Positions 44,940 through 55,085 of a stretch of 64,000 nt of DNA are shown here, one piece after another. The stretch is from Amborella trichopoda (lineage: Eukaryota > Streptophyta > Magnoliopsida > Amborellales > Amborellaceae): the NCBI RefSeq assembly GCF_000471905.2, contig NW_006499776.1, positions 1,765,713-1,829,712 on the forward strand, in the 5' to 3' direction. Position 1 is the first letter of the stretch. Every line of letters begins with the position of its first letter. The position numbers were made by a program, and so were the translations under genes. The notes beneath the pieces were generated by a model. That model saw nothing but the letters and a program-made list of their open reading frames with translations, was not told the origin of the DNA and made no database searches.

Positions 44940-46024
44940 AAAAAAATATGGTGTTAGAGGAAGTCCACTCGAGCATCTATGGACTACACCAGTCCGATCC
45001 TAAGCTCTATTAATGAATACGTAGGTTGGGATACTATTGGCCTTCCATGATCGTTGATTCCTTAAGTTATGTTATAAAGTGCCAAGTGTGCCAAATACAC
45101 TCGAGCCTTGTTCACCAGCCTCCAAAGGCCTTACACCCTATAGTTGCATCATGGCCCTTCTCAAAATGGGGTATGGACATCGTAGGGCCTATTGACCCTC
45201 CTTCGGTAATGGGCCATGTTTTTATTCTAGCTGCAACAGATTATTTCTCTAAGTGGGCTACAACAGTACCCCTTAAGAAAGTTCCTGAGATAATGGTAGC
45301 CCACATCCTTCGACACCACATCTTATATCTGTTCGGAGTGCACTACTGGCTTATATTTGATAACCATCCTCAATTTAGGAGTCATCACATTAATCGCTTG
45401 GTTAACCACTTCGGTTTCGAATGGAGGTACTCGGCTATGTACCTCCCTCAAGCGAATGGCTTGGTTGGGGCCTTCAATAAGATTTTGTGCAATGTTTTAA
45501 GAAAGTCAATATCAAAGACAAAGAAGAACTTGCATGAGAAGCTTCTTGAAACACTATGGGCTTATCGTACTACTACACAATGCTACTGATTCCACTCCCT
45601 ATTCCCTGGTCTATGGGGGTAAAGCAGTTTTACCTCTCGAAATTTAGATTCCTTCATTACGTGTCGCTATACATCTAGGACTAACCGAAGATGAGAGAGT
45701 AGACTTCGGTATCAAGAATTGGATGCACTTGATGAAAAGGGGCTAGAGGCTCAGCAGAACCTTGAACTCAACCATGGAAGAATGAAGAGAGCTTTTGACA
45801 AGTCCGTCAAGGTCTGCTCATTCACCTGTGGTGATCTAGTTTTACCTGTCAAAAGGCCTATTATCATGCATGGCCAGTGTAAAGGGATGTTTGAACCTAA
45901 GTGGGAAGGTCCCTTTATATTCAAAAAGGTCTTGCCAAATGGAGCCTACATACTAGCACATCTTAAGGAGTAGGGGGCAATTCCCCTTATTAGTGGGCAA
46001 TACCTAAAGAAGTATTATCCTTAA
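44940..46024 (+). pseudogene. pol: Tat integrase, broken, catalytic Glu replaced
   Basis: The zinc-binding HHCC part reads EEVHSSIYGLHQ, two stops, GYYWPSMIVD and KCQVCQIH. The core (open 45,026-45,589) has the first Asp in KWGMDIVGPI (45,176), the second in IFDNHPQF (45,359) and, 35 residues on, Gly (45,467-45,469) where Glu is required (QANGLVGAFNKIL). The C-terminal part (45,719-46,024) has CGDLVLPVKRPI, KWEGPFIFKKVLPNGAYIL and ends GQYLKKYYP, the usual Tat integrase tail without a chromodomain. Integrase joins the cDNA to the host chromosome; this copy cannot. Confidence 0.9.
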
Positions 46025-46149
46025 TGCATATTTAAAGGAAAGATGCTCAATGAAAAAAGTGTGCAAGATAGTCCAAACAAATTTTGATTCTTTTTAATGC
46101 AGTGAAAACGAATTACAAATTACAAGGGAAAAGCCCATATTAGGGAGAT

Positions 46150-46420
46150 TACAAGTCTCTTGCATCTGAAAAAAAGAGAACGTCTGACACCAAAAGTGTT
46201 GCTCTTGCATTTGAGGATAAGAGGACGGCTACAAACCAAAACCTATAGTATTACTCTTGCATCTGAGGATAAGTGGACGGTTATAGGTAAAAAGCAAATG
46301 CCTACCCATGAAGAAGAAGCCAAACCACTTGGAGAAGTTATAAGTTTCAATTCATCTGCCGAATAAGAGGACAGTTACAAGCTAGAAGATGAAGTGAAAC
46401 CACTCGAAGAAGTTAGCTTC
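46150..46420 (+). repeat. Post-pol tandem repeats, CTTGCATCTGAGGATAAG type
   Basis: Four copies of CTTGCATYTGAGGATAAGWGGACGGYTAYA (or variants) at 60-90-bp spacing follow the pol stop. Three shorter copies of a TGTRTATCAAACATACAA block follow at 46,435-46,525. No protein is coded. Confidence 0.7.
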
Positions 46421-46424
46421 AGTT

Positions 46425-47607
46425 TATCCGATGTGTATATCAAACATACAAGCTAGATATCACATCTGACGTGCACATCAAACATACAATGTAGGATTCA
46501 TTCGACGTGTGTATCAAACATACAAAGCAGGTTGCTCTGGCAAGGAACTGGCCTATGATGGAGAGCATACCATGCTCACAGTGGATGCCCTTCCACATAA
46601 TAACATGGACTTCACTGTTGTGCTGGAGGACATGGCTTTCAACAGGTATCACTAGCCATGCATTGTCATCATTCACCACCCTTTGCCGACCCATGAACAT
46701 CGCCCTACGTAGCTCATCGTCGAGCACCGCAAGTTCGCATATAACTTACTACCACATGCGAGCATCAATGTGCACATCATGATAGGCCACACGCATCGAG
46801 AAGCGCCGACTGGAGCCAGCGATGGCTGTGTCCTCCAAAGGCCAGTGTCGTTTGTGCTCCTAACCCTTAACACCGATTGCCTTTCTTGAGGTTCAGCGTC
46901 AGTTGTGTCAACACCAGTTACACTTCTAACCAATAGTGCCGGCTGTCTCAGCACCGACTGTGCTTCTGTTAGCGCTAGCTCTGTCACGACTGTTCTCTTC
47001 TCGAGACTCCTCATTTTCGAGGCCTAAGCTTCTACAACCCCTTAACGGTCACACAAACAAGGTAACTGTACATCTACCCTGCAACGGTCCACCTTCAATA
47101 ATTGTTTGTTTCCTTGGATCCTTCAATTTCCGTCGAAACAACTCTGCCATTCTCAGAAAACCTCTGCAACTTACCCTAAGTCATCGAGAAACCACTTAGA
47201 ATCCTCGAAAACATCCGCTAATCCACCGAAAAATCTCTGCAACTCCATCATGCTTGGAGAACCTCTACAAAGCCACCGATGCCAAGAAACCTCCGCAAAA
47301 CCACCAGAGAAATGCCACAGCAAGCGGGAATACCCACTGCTGCTCCAACATGCAAAACCTAAACCCAAAAACTCCTTGTCCTCCCAAAAAAATTCCCCGA
47401 AGAACTCCCTTTTCCTGCTACCCTTTTCTTCAACTTCACCAATCCCCAACAAATTTTTGCTTGCCGAAACCTTCCTTGTAAAAAAAAACATTTTCAGAAT
47501 CCTTAGTTGCTTGCTGGAACTTCTATCGAGCACCCTCTACTCACTACTAAAATGTTGTTTAAGTTTTTACCTTTGTTGAAAAGTGAAAGAAAATGGGGTT
47601 TTACCCC
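46425..47607 (-). mobile_element. Antisense leader region of the main Tat element
   Basis: On the minus strand this lies downstream of the TATA block at 47,615-47,608 and aligns in layout with 33,105-34,100: a leader with AAGCAAGC and GGTGGTTTTGCGGAGG-type sequence, then CGGCACTG repeats (47,010-46,810). Where the PMD frame would be expected (46,800-46,430) no PMD motif is readable, so the gene has been deleted or replaced in this copy. Open minus-strand frames of 113-120 codons (47,533-47,171; 47,014-46,673) have no recognised domain. Confidence 0.5.
46810..47010. repeat. CACCGACTG / GCCGGCTG repeats in the antisense leader
   Basis: About seven copies of a 20-35-bp unit with CAGCACCGACTGTG, CAGTGCCGGCTG or similar. 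On the minus strand they read CAGCCGGCACT, matching the 33,715-34,060 array at the same distance from the TATA block. Confidence 0.7.
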
Positions 47608-47615
47608 CTTATATA
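47608..47615 (-). promoter_or_regulatory. Opposite-facing TATA box in the 3' internal region
   Basis: On the minus strand TATATAAGGGGGTAAAACCC is followed by CATTTTCTTTCAC, matching the TATAAAAGGGGGTAAACCCC block at 33,098. It points against the element's gag-pol direction. Conservation of both the TATA and the GGGGTAAAACCCC dyad between separate element copies supports a functional antisense promoter in the family. Confidence 0.7.
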
Positions 47616-47789
47616 GCCAGCACTACGCTCAAACGCCCCTCACAAACTGGGAATCCCAGTAGTGTCCCTGAAAGCCAAACGACTATGGGCCAAGTCGAGC
47701 TTTGACTCGAGGCCCGAAGCAACTCTCATCACTGCCTGAAAAATTTCAACAAGCGAGCTAGATTGGGTTAGGCGTAGGTCATGGCTTGA

Positions 47790-48250
47790 ATGTCGATACA
47801 CACCCAGCACCGGCTGTGTCTCAAGAACTCAGCGTCGGCTGTGTGTTCGGCAACTCAATGCCGATTGCATTCTTAAACAACGCAGCACTAGTTGTGCTCC
47901 ATCATGTACCATCCTCAGTGTCGGTTAACTAGTCAGAAAGTAATGCTGACCGTCTTTAGAACCAGTTACATTTGTGAAGACTCATTGCCGACTGAGTTTC
48001 AACAACCTCAGCATGGTTGACTTAGTGCCGACTATGTTCAAACGATATCACGGGTCGTTCATAGTGCTGGCTGTGTATTTCACCAACCACAATGCCGCCT
48101 GGGTGCTCGATAACTCATCATCAGCGGCCTCCAAGTGATAGCACAGCGCCGGCTGTGTGTTTAGCAACTAGGCGTCAGTCGCATTTTTAATCCAGTGCTG
48201 GCTAACTGGTTAAAAAGCAGCGGTGGCCATCGTTAGTGTCGGTTGCAAAG
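47790..48250. repeat. CAGCGCCGGCTGTGT tandem repeats upstream of the antisense TATA
   Basis: About twelve units of 30-40 bp carry CAGCACCGGCTGTG, CAGCGTCGGCTGTGTG or decayed forms, interspersed with CTCATCA and TCAACAAC. It is the reverse of the 32,690-32,990 array. Confidence 0.75.
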
Positions 48251-48654
48251 ACTCATCAGCAGCTGAGCACTCTCAAGAAACAATGGTTGTTGCACTTGGC
48301 TCTGACAGTATTTTAAGCCGCCTAGGGCGAAGCTGTGAGTGTCCTATCACTATCCCCAATGAGTTTGCACCTTGACCCCGACCTATTGCCCCCAGCAAAG
48401 TGGAACCCAGGTCAACTAAACTCTGGCCATGACTTCTCATCCCCAGTAAAAAAACCATGCCTGTACTATTATCCCCAGTAGACTTAAGGTCATTCTTACT
48501 GCTGGAACTCCCAGTGGTTTACCTCATGCTTATTTATTCTGACCCATATTTGTCACCTCTTCCCCAATAAAGTCAGCTTTCCTATCTGGACCCCTCATTA
48601 GTCCTACCTATCTTATTCTCAGGGAATCAGACTTCTACCCACCGACCTATTCCC

Positions 48655-49460
48655 CATGAAGTCTCACTTACATGGCGACCCTAAACTCCATGGTCCCACT
48701 GCATGACCTTAAACTGCACGACCTTAAACTGCATGGTCTACCCTGCATGACCTTAAACTGCACGACCTTGGTCTAGTTGTACGACCTTAAACTGCATGGT
48801 CCATGCTGCATGACCTTAAACTGCATGGTCCACCCTGCATGACCTTGAATTACACAACCTTGGCCTAGTTGCACGACCTTAAACTGCATGGTCCATGCTA
48901 CATGACCTTAAACTGCATGGCCTTAGTCTAGTTTCAGGACCTTAAACTACATGGTCCACCCTGTATGACCTTAAACTGCACAGCCATGATCTAGTTGCAC
49001 GCCCTAAAACTGCATGGTCCGTGTTGCATGACGTTAAACTACATAACCATAGTCTAGTTGCACGACCTTAAACTGCGTGGTCCGTCCTGCATGATCGTAA
49101 ACTACATGGCCCTGGTCTAGTTGCACAAACTTAAAAACTCCATGGTCCAAACTATACGACATAAACTGTAGCGAAGGTCTACCTGCATGACCTTAAACTG
49201 CACGGTCTAAGCTATATGACCTTAAACCACACAGAACATGTCATGGTTGCATGACGTTAAAAGGCTCTGCATTATGATCCAAACTATATGACCTTAGACT
49301 GTAGCAGAGGTCTAATTGCACGACCTTAAACTATATGGTCCTAGTTGTATGACTGTAAACTGCATAACCAAGGTCTAGCTGTACGACCTTAAACCATAAT
49401 ACACGTCCTGGACGCATGACGTTAAACTGCTTTGCACAGGTCCTGGAGGCATGACCTTAA
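48655..49460. repeat. Tandem array of GCATGACCTTAAACTGCATGGTC units
   Basis: More than 20 copies of a 28-45-bp unit (TGCATGACCTTAAACTGCAT, GGTCCATGCTGCATGACC, GGTCTAGTTGCACGACC) run head to tail. It is the reverse complement of the arrays at 22,360-23,470 and 31,850-32,310. In each case it lies upstream of the opposite-facing TATA block. GGTC/GACC inverted pairs recur in every unit. Confidence 0.88.
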
Positions 49461-51208
49461 AACTCGCCTCAACATACGTGCACATACCTTCTACGTGCAT
49501 CTACACGCACATCTTCCCTAACCAATCCGATCATGTTCGTGCACCCCCTTCACTATCTCCCCAATGAGTTCTTTCCCATCATCATTCTATATCATTCCCC
49601 AGTGAGTCTCGCCCATGCTCACAAAACGGCGAACCATCCCGGCACCTATACTCATCGTAAGTTAGTGGGTCACCGTTTTCCACTCACCTCACATATGTCA
49701 TCCATCTGTCATAGGTAGCCTCATGTAATCTCCCCAAAAGTGAGTTAAAATCATTACCATACTCACTCCATGGCCTCTATAGACTGCCATTCATCACCAT
49801 CATGGTCCAGCTGTACGACCTTAAACTAGAATGCATGTCTTGGCCGCATGATTTTAAAAGGCTTTGCACAGGTCCCGGAGGCTTGACCTTAAACATACCT
49901 TCACAATGAAATAACAAGCATGATGTATACCTTAGTAAGGGAATGCCATGAGTAAAAATGAGGGACAGGCATGGTCATGAAACCATGAGTAAAGAAGTTA
50001 CGTGAAAATAGAAAATCAGGCACAGTGGAAACCCAAAAGGGGATAGTGAGTAAAAATAGAAAATAATGGTGTACATGGCTATAAGGTCGTGGGTAAAATA
50101 TCCCCAAATAAAAAGAAGTTGGTGAAAACAGTCTCTATGGTGCCGGTTCCCAGGTCCAAGTGAAAATCCACAAAGGACGCTTAGACCAATAAAACAGGTT
50201 GATGCAGCACTCATCTCTACAGGCGGCTTCAGCCCTCACTTAAAAGAAGAAAATCATTGGTGTCACAATGTCAGGGCTCCAAAAATATGAGCTCTAAGGA
50301 AAATATTCTGACAGCTTGAGTCCATTCGCAAAAAGGACTCGAAGGACAAAAGATTCGCCAAGACGGCAAGACAAGACTCATGAGGAAGAACACTATTCCC
50401 ACAAGGTAACAAACACACTCTAAAAATGCTAAAGACCACTACGAAGGCATGAAGCTGACGAAGCCTGAGCAAACCTGCCAGAGACTTCAGCTCGCCTCGC
50501 AGATAGGCCCAGACCTTCGGGACCGGCTAACAAAACTTCCCTCAACTAGACCCGATAGACAAGACTTACATCAATATTCTAACAGACCAAAGCAAATCTG
50601 GTGTAGCAGCGAACAGCACCAGCCAAAGGTTCTCTAGAAAACAAATAAGGAAATTATTTCGACAAACCAAAAGACGCCTCAAGAAGGCTAAGTTAGCCAT
50701 GTCTTTGGACCTGCTATGTAAAAAACTACACGACAGTGGGTAAGGGTGGTTGTACCCAAAGCTGGTCGCCTCGATAAACTGAGGTACCCTACCCTTCATG
50801 GAACAATTGGTGCAAGACGCAGACGAACGCCAACCAAAGGCTCTTTTTTTGTCTATCCAAGACAAGGAAACCCAGACTAAATGAGAACAATGCCCTTCCA
50901 CATGACACTCAAGTGTCTGACGGGCCTGATTCTGATTGACGAGGTTCGTACAAAATCCTCATCTTAAGAGTCACAAACAGTACACACGAGGGTGTGGAAT
51001 TTGATAAGATCCCTCAAAAACTTATCTTCTCCCCCTAAAGTCTCCACGGACGGACCTGCGAAAAATGCATCCGTACATCTGAGCAACCTAGTTGCACCAT
51101 CCGTACGTCTTGACATTCACGTGGTCCTGTGGCTAGGAAGAAAAAATGTAAAAGCCGAGAGGAAATTTTCTGAATGTTGTCCTTCTCGCTTCTCTCGAAA
51201 CACAACAC
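49461..51208 (+). mobile_element. 3' internal non-coding region before the polypurine tract
   Basis: No coding frame is credible. Blocks match, in reverse, the minus-strand element at 20.8-22.3 kb: CGTGCAC/CTACGTGCATCTACACG (49,490-49,520), GGGAATGCCATGAGTAAAAA (49,938), GGTGAAAATCCACAAAGG-like (50,160), and the last 60 bp (CTTCTCTCGAAACACAAC). This shows the region to be a fixed part of the family rather than a later insertion. Confidence 0.7.
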
Positions 51209-51222
51209 TGGGTGGGGCAAGC
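51209..51222 (+). other. Polypurine tract of the main Tat element
   Basis: CTGGGTGGGGCAAGC lies directly before the TGTTTGAACGC start of the 3' LTR. The minus-strand element has GGTGGGGCATGAAG at the same place (20,789-20,776). This is the plus-strand primer site. Confidence 0.8.
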
Positions 51223-53218
51223 TGTTTGAACGCATTTTTCAGCACCTTGGTCCCTGATGCTGAATAAATCGGAAGCAGGTCAATAAAGCTTACAAAATAA
51301 GTGGAAATTCCAACAATCTCAAAATTACCCCAAAACTGGTCAAGATCATTCTTTAGCAATTCGAGAGACTACCTGCCAAGTTTCATCGCGATCAAACATG
51401 TCCAAGGTAGTGAACATAAAGAAACAATTTCGACAAAATCGACCTCTAGCACCCTGAAATGGACCCTGTAACTAGAGTTATATTTTTGGCAGATCAAATA
51501 GCAATGGGACCACCACCATTGGATTTAGAATGGTCTAAAACCATTATGGGTCAAGTTTCGGCTTAATCGAGTGCTTCGAGACAAAGTTATGAGGAAAATA
51601 CTGAAAGGGGTAGGTCGCACACTATTCCCGTATGGCCACCTTACACCTAAACACCATTAAAAGTGGATGCTTTTACAACCATAGGCAGTCACTTTCAAGG
51701 CCTGTATCTCACTCGTTCCACGTCGGATCGTGCTCAAATTTGGTGAGCATGTTCGTCTCGTCAAGACGAGCGATTCAATATGTGGTATGCCTCGTGACGA
51801 TGCTCGAGTAGGGAGAAAAACTAGAAGGAAGCTGCTGATCCATGAAGAAAGTTGCAGAAAATTCAGTAGTAGCATGCCTCACTCTGGTAGCCAAATCACA
51901 ACGCTCGCATATCCGATCGACACGAAACCAATTGCATTATATGCATAAGGTTTGTGGCCATTTTTAGTCCGGACCTTATGTACGATGAACAGTTGAATTT
52001 CACACACGGAGGAGTCAAAGATGCTGTAAATTTCAGTCGTTGGATTTCAAGATTTCGATCAAAAACTCAAGACAACTGAATCTTCATCCAAACACGGAAT
52101 AAAGCTGTGTTTGCTGCAATGTGATTGTGACGGCAGGCTCAGTGTGATTCAGTGAAGAAAACATTAAGAAACATCAAGAAACGAGAACACAATCGATCCA
52201 AAGTTGACAAGATTCATCCAAAATTCAAGTCTCATGATCACCATTTAAAAACATGATTCATGACTCGAAGTTGGTATCACATCGATCGCCATGCCGAGCC
52301 TCACAATAAAACAATTATCTTTCGATCAAATGGACATCAGAACAACCCTGGATCAGTCATGGAAGATCACACAAGTTCTCGAGCAGCAGTAGGGATTGTT
52401 CTGAAATTCCACACATTGTTAGGCAAGGGCAAAACAATCCTTTTGCACCCATTTTTAGAATTTCTTTTAATTCAATTAAACCCATGTTTTAGCTCAATTC
52501 TATATAAACAGGCAATGCCTCATTATAAAAAGAGGGTCGATTCATTTTTCTTGGATCATTCAATAAAGTTCTGAATTTTTCTTGAGCTCGTGGGTACGTC
52601 TTGGAGAGAGAGAGAGGAGAGAGAAGAAATTGGTTGGTACCCTTCAGTAAGGTAACTTTCTCTCTCCTCCATTCTTTTTCTCCTCTTATCTTTCTCTCTC
52701 CTTTTCTTTTTCTCTCTCCAACCTTCTTTTTCTCATTTTTATCTATTTCTCTCTATCTTCTCATCTCTATCTCTCTTTCTCTCTCTTCTTCTTATCCTTG
52801 ACTCTTTTTCTCTCTTCTCTTCCTTTGACACAGTTGATGAAGCCTAGTACTAACTGGGCCTTCTCTCTCTTCTTCTTCTGACACAATCGGTGAAGCTAGC
52901 ACCGACTGCATCTTCCCTCTCCTCTTCTTTTGACACAGTCGGCAAAGCCTAGCACTGACTAGATCTTCTCTCTCTTCTTTTGATACAGCCGACGAAGCTT
53001 AGCACCAACTGCATCTTCTCTCTCTTCTGTCTAACACAGTCGGTGAAGCCTAGCACCTATTGCATCTTCTCTCTCTTCTGTCTAACACAGTCGGTGAAGC
53101 CTAGCACCTACTGCGTCTTCTCCCTCTTTAATCTAACATAGTAGGTGAAGCCTAGCACCAACTGCATCATCTCTCTCTTTTGTCTAACACAGTCGGTGAA
53201 GCCTAGCACTGACTGCAT
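51223..53218 (+). mobile_element. 3' LTR of the main Tat element, truncated in the hairpin array
   Basis: It starts TGTTTGAACGC after the PPT. It follows the 5' LTR through U3, TATATAAA (52,501-52,508), the leader (TCAATAAAGTTCTGAATTTT, 52,559) and the CT-rich tract. About eight hairpin units (52,825-53,218) have clean CAGTCGGTG-AAGCCTAG-CAC arms. The similarity stops after GACTGCATA at 53,218, about 1.3 kb short of the expected end. AT-rich unrelated DNA follows. Confidence 0.85.
52825..53218 (+). repeat. Hairpin-unit array of the 3' LTR
   Basis: Eight units of 51 bp are present; the last five are the cleanest in the window (CTAACACAGTCGGTGAAGCC then TAGCACC). Spacers are CATCTTCTCTCTCTTCTGTC. 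The sequence is cut within the ninth unit. Confidence 0.88.
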
Positions 53219-53604
53219 ATTTAAAAAATAATTTAAAATATATAAAATTATCAAACTACTCATGAATTATATAGGGTAGCTTGATACTTTAATGATTTTA
53301 ATTTATTTTTAATATTCTTTGTTCGGTATATGTTGGTGACATGTATATACCAACTAAATTTGGGCCTAATCTGATACATAGAAAGCGATAAAATTAAAAT
53401 ATGCTTTATGTTATCAAGAAAGGAACTTGATCGTAAATTAATATAAGACACTATTTATAAAAATCAAAATTAGAACATAATTTATATGTCAATTTCCTTG
53501 GATTTAAATTCAAAGTACCCATAAAAACCACATGATCGTGAAATGGAATAGTTGCAAAAAGATAAAACATTAAATAGCTTGTCTCTTATGGGTAGTTTGA
53601 TCAA
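53219..53604. other. AT-rich DNA without genes
   Basis: The base composition changes abruptly here. No repeat or coding frame is seen. Its left border is the truncation point of the 3' LTR. Confidence 0.6.
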
Positions 53605-53613
53605 TTTTATTTT

Positions 53614-54126
53614 GGAAAATGTTTATATGCTTCCCCTACAACATAGAAGTTCTATCCTCCTCCTACCATCCAGCCGTCCAATTTTGATCAAGAGAGCCAC
53701 TCACCGTTTTATCTTAGATCCGACGTCTTAAATTATTTTATTTTTAGCTCTTTTAATAAAAATTGTATGAATATGAAATTTGTACGTGTCATCTTCTCAT
53801 TGAGGCGCACCTATAAATAATATTAAAAATATTTTTTCGATAAAATATAATGAACAAAATACCCCTTAAATCTTTCAGGGGTATTTTGATCATTTTATTT
53901 TATTGAAAATATTGTTTTTATATTTTTCGTTAGTGCGAGTTTAATAGAGGAATGGACGTCCAAAATTTGGTGTCAAAATAGTTTATAAAAAAAAACTTAA
54001 AACTAAAATAGTGTAGAGACGTGACATTGGGATTGGGGCAATCTGAGCCCTCCATTCAGAATGGATGGTTGGATAAGGGAGAGGATAGAACTTCTATACT
54101 GTAGGAAAAACATAAAAAGCTTGTCC
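53614..54126. mobile_element. MULE-type MITE, copy 1
   Basis: A 513-bp unit has terminal inverted repeats of about 45 bp: left GGAAAATGTTTATATGCTTC, right (reverse) GGACAAGCTTTTTATGTTTT, both continuing CTACA-CATAGAAGTTCTATCC or a close variant. Perfect 9-bp direct repeats TTTTATTTT flank it (53,605-53,613; 54,127-54,135). Long TIRs with 9-bp duplications are the signature of Mutator-like elements. There is no coding capacity, so it is non-autonomous. Confidence 0.85.
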
Positions 54127-54135
54127 TTTTATTTT

Positions 54136-54550
54136 TGAAAATATTCATCGGGTAACTCTAAAGTAAATCCCAAAATCTTAGATCGATAAAGTACTTGTAA
54201 ATAGGCCTCGAAGGATATAGGATGCACTCTGTGGAAGAACGCTGCATGCGCTAAGAAGACATTTGTGTCAACAACCCAGTGCTTTAAAACCTGGAGAGTC
54301 GGACCATCAGTCCCGCCCCTAATTCCCCCTAAAACCCTATCATACTTTTCTTTTTTGAGCTTATTTAATACTTTTTTAAGTACCTCTAAATCGCCCCCAT
54401 AAGCTCCTATTTCAATTTTTTATATGTTATTATTTTTAATATTTTTGTGATCTTTGAACTGATCTGGATCAGTGATTCGGTAATTCAATATGGATTTGTT
54501 GGGTGTACGATGTACCCCACCGACCCAAGTTTTGAATTATTGCGAAAAGA
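54136..54550. other. Intergenic DNA, nothing recognised
   Basis: About 400 bp between two MITE copies has no readable gene or repeat. Short frames on both strands lack known motifs. Confidence 0.5.
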
Positions 54551-55057
54551 AAAACGGTGCTAAACATGGTTTGAGCCTAAATATTTGTAGACAAATGCAA
54601 GGAAAAGCTCCCGTCCAATTTAGATCAAGTGAGCCACTATTTGATCTAGATCTAACTCCTAAGAATATTTTTATTTTTAATTTGTTTCTACAAATTATAT
54701 GAATATAAATTTGGTATGTGCCACCATCTCAATGGAGCGCAATAAAAAAATATTTAAAAAATATTTTTGAAAAAATAAAAAGACTAAAATACGGCTGAAA
54801 GTTTTAGTGGCATTTTGGTCATTTTATTTATTTGAAGATATTTTTTAATATTTTTCCAGGTGTGATTTCGAGAGAGTAGTGGACAACCAAAATTTAGTGT
54901 CAAAATGTTCTATATGGAAAAATTAAAAAATAAAATAATGTGTAAGCATGACATTGTGATTGGGGCCATATCTGCTGTTCATTCAGATCGAACTGCTGAA
55001 TAGGGAGAGATATGTAGCTTATATACAGTAAAGGAAGTATTGAAAGCTTTCTATGAA
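54551..55057. mobile_element. MULE-type MITE, diverged copy 3
   Basis: It follows the same internal order as the copies at 53,614 and 59,432 (CGTCCAATTT-GATCAAG, a TTTTATTTTTAA block, AAAATA-GGCTGAAAGTTTTAG, GACATTGTGATTGGGGC, TATACAGTA, GAAAGCTTTC) but with many changes and poorly kept ends. Edges are estimated from the alignment with copy 1. It lies directly beyond exon 2 of the GDSL pseudogene. Confidence 0.65.
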
Positions 55058-55085
55058 TTTAAAGCACAAAAATACTAAATATTAC

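Larger units (their letters stand above)
34871..53218 (+). mobile_element. Nearly complete Tat (Ogre-like) LTR retrotransposon, decayed
   Basis: Both LTRs begin TGTTTGAA. Between them, in order, are PBS (tRNA-Arg), a pre-gag ORF, gag, a 26-residue tandem repeat, RT, RNase H, a second archaeal-type RNase H, integrase, a long 3' region with tandem arrays and an opposite-facing TATA block, and a PPT. Tandem arrays in the 3' region, dual RNase H and tRNA-Arg priming are Tat-lineage traits. No protease motif was recognised. All frames contain stops. The two LTRs differ at roughly 15% of positions over the first few hundred bases by eye, so the insertion is old. GTGGG precedes the left LTR; the right LTR is truncated, so no target duplication can be checked. 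Confidence 0.85.

Noticed and set aside
46673-47533. Minus-strand frames of 113 and 120 codons as an intact antisense protein
   Set aside because: They lie in the antisense leader and consist partly of repeat translation; no PMD motif could be read.
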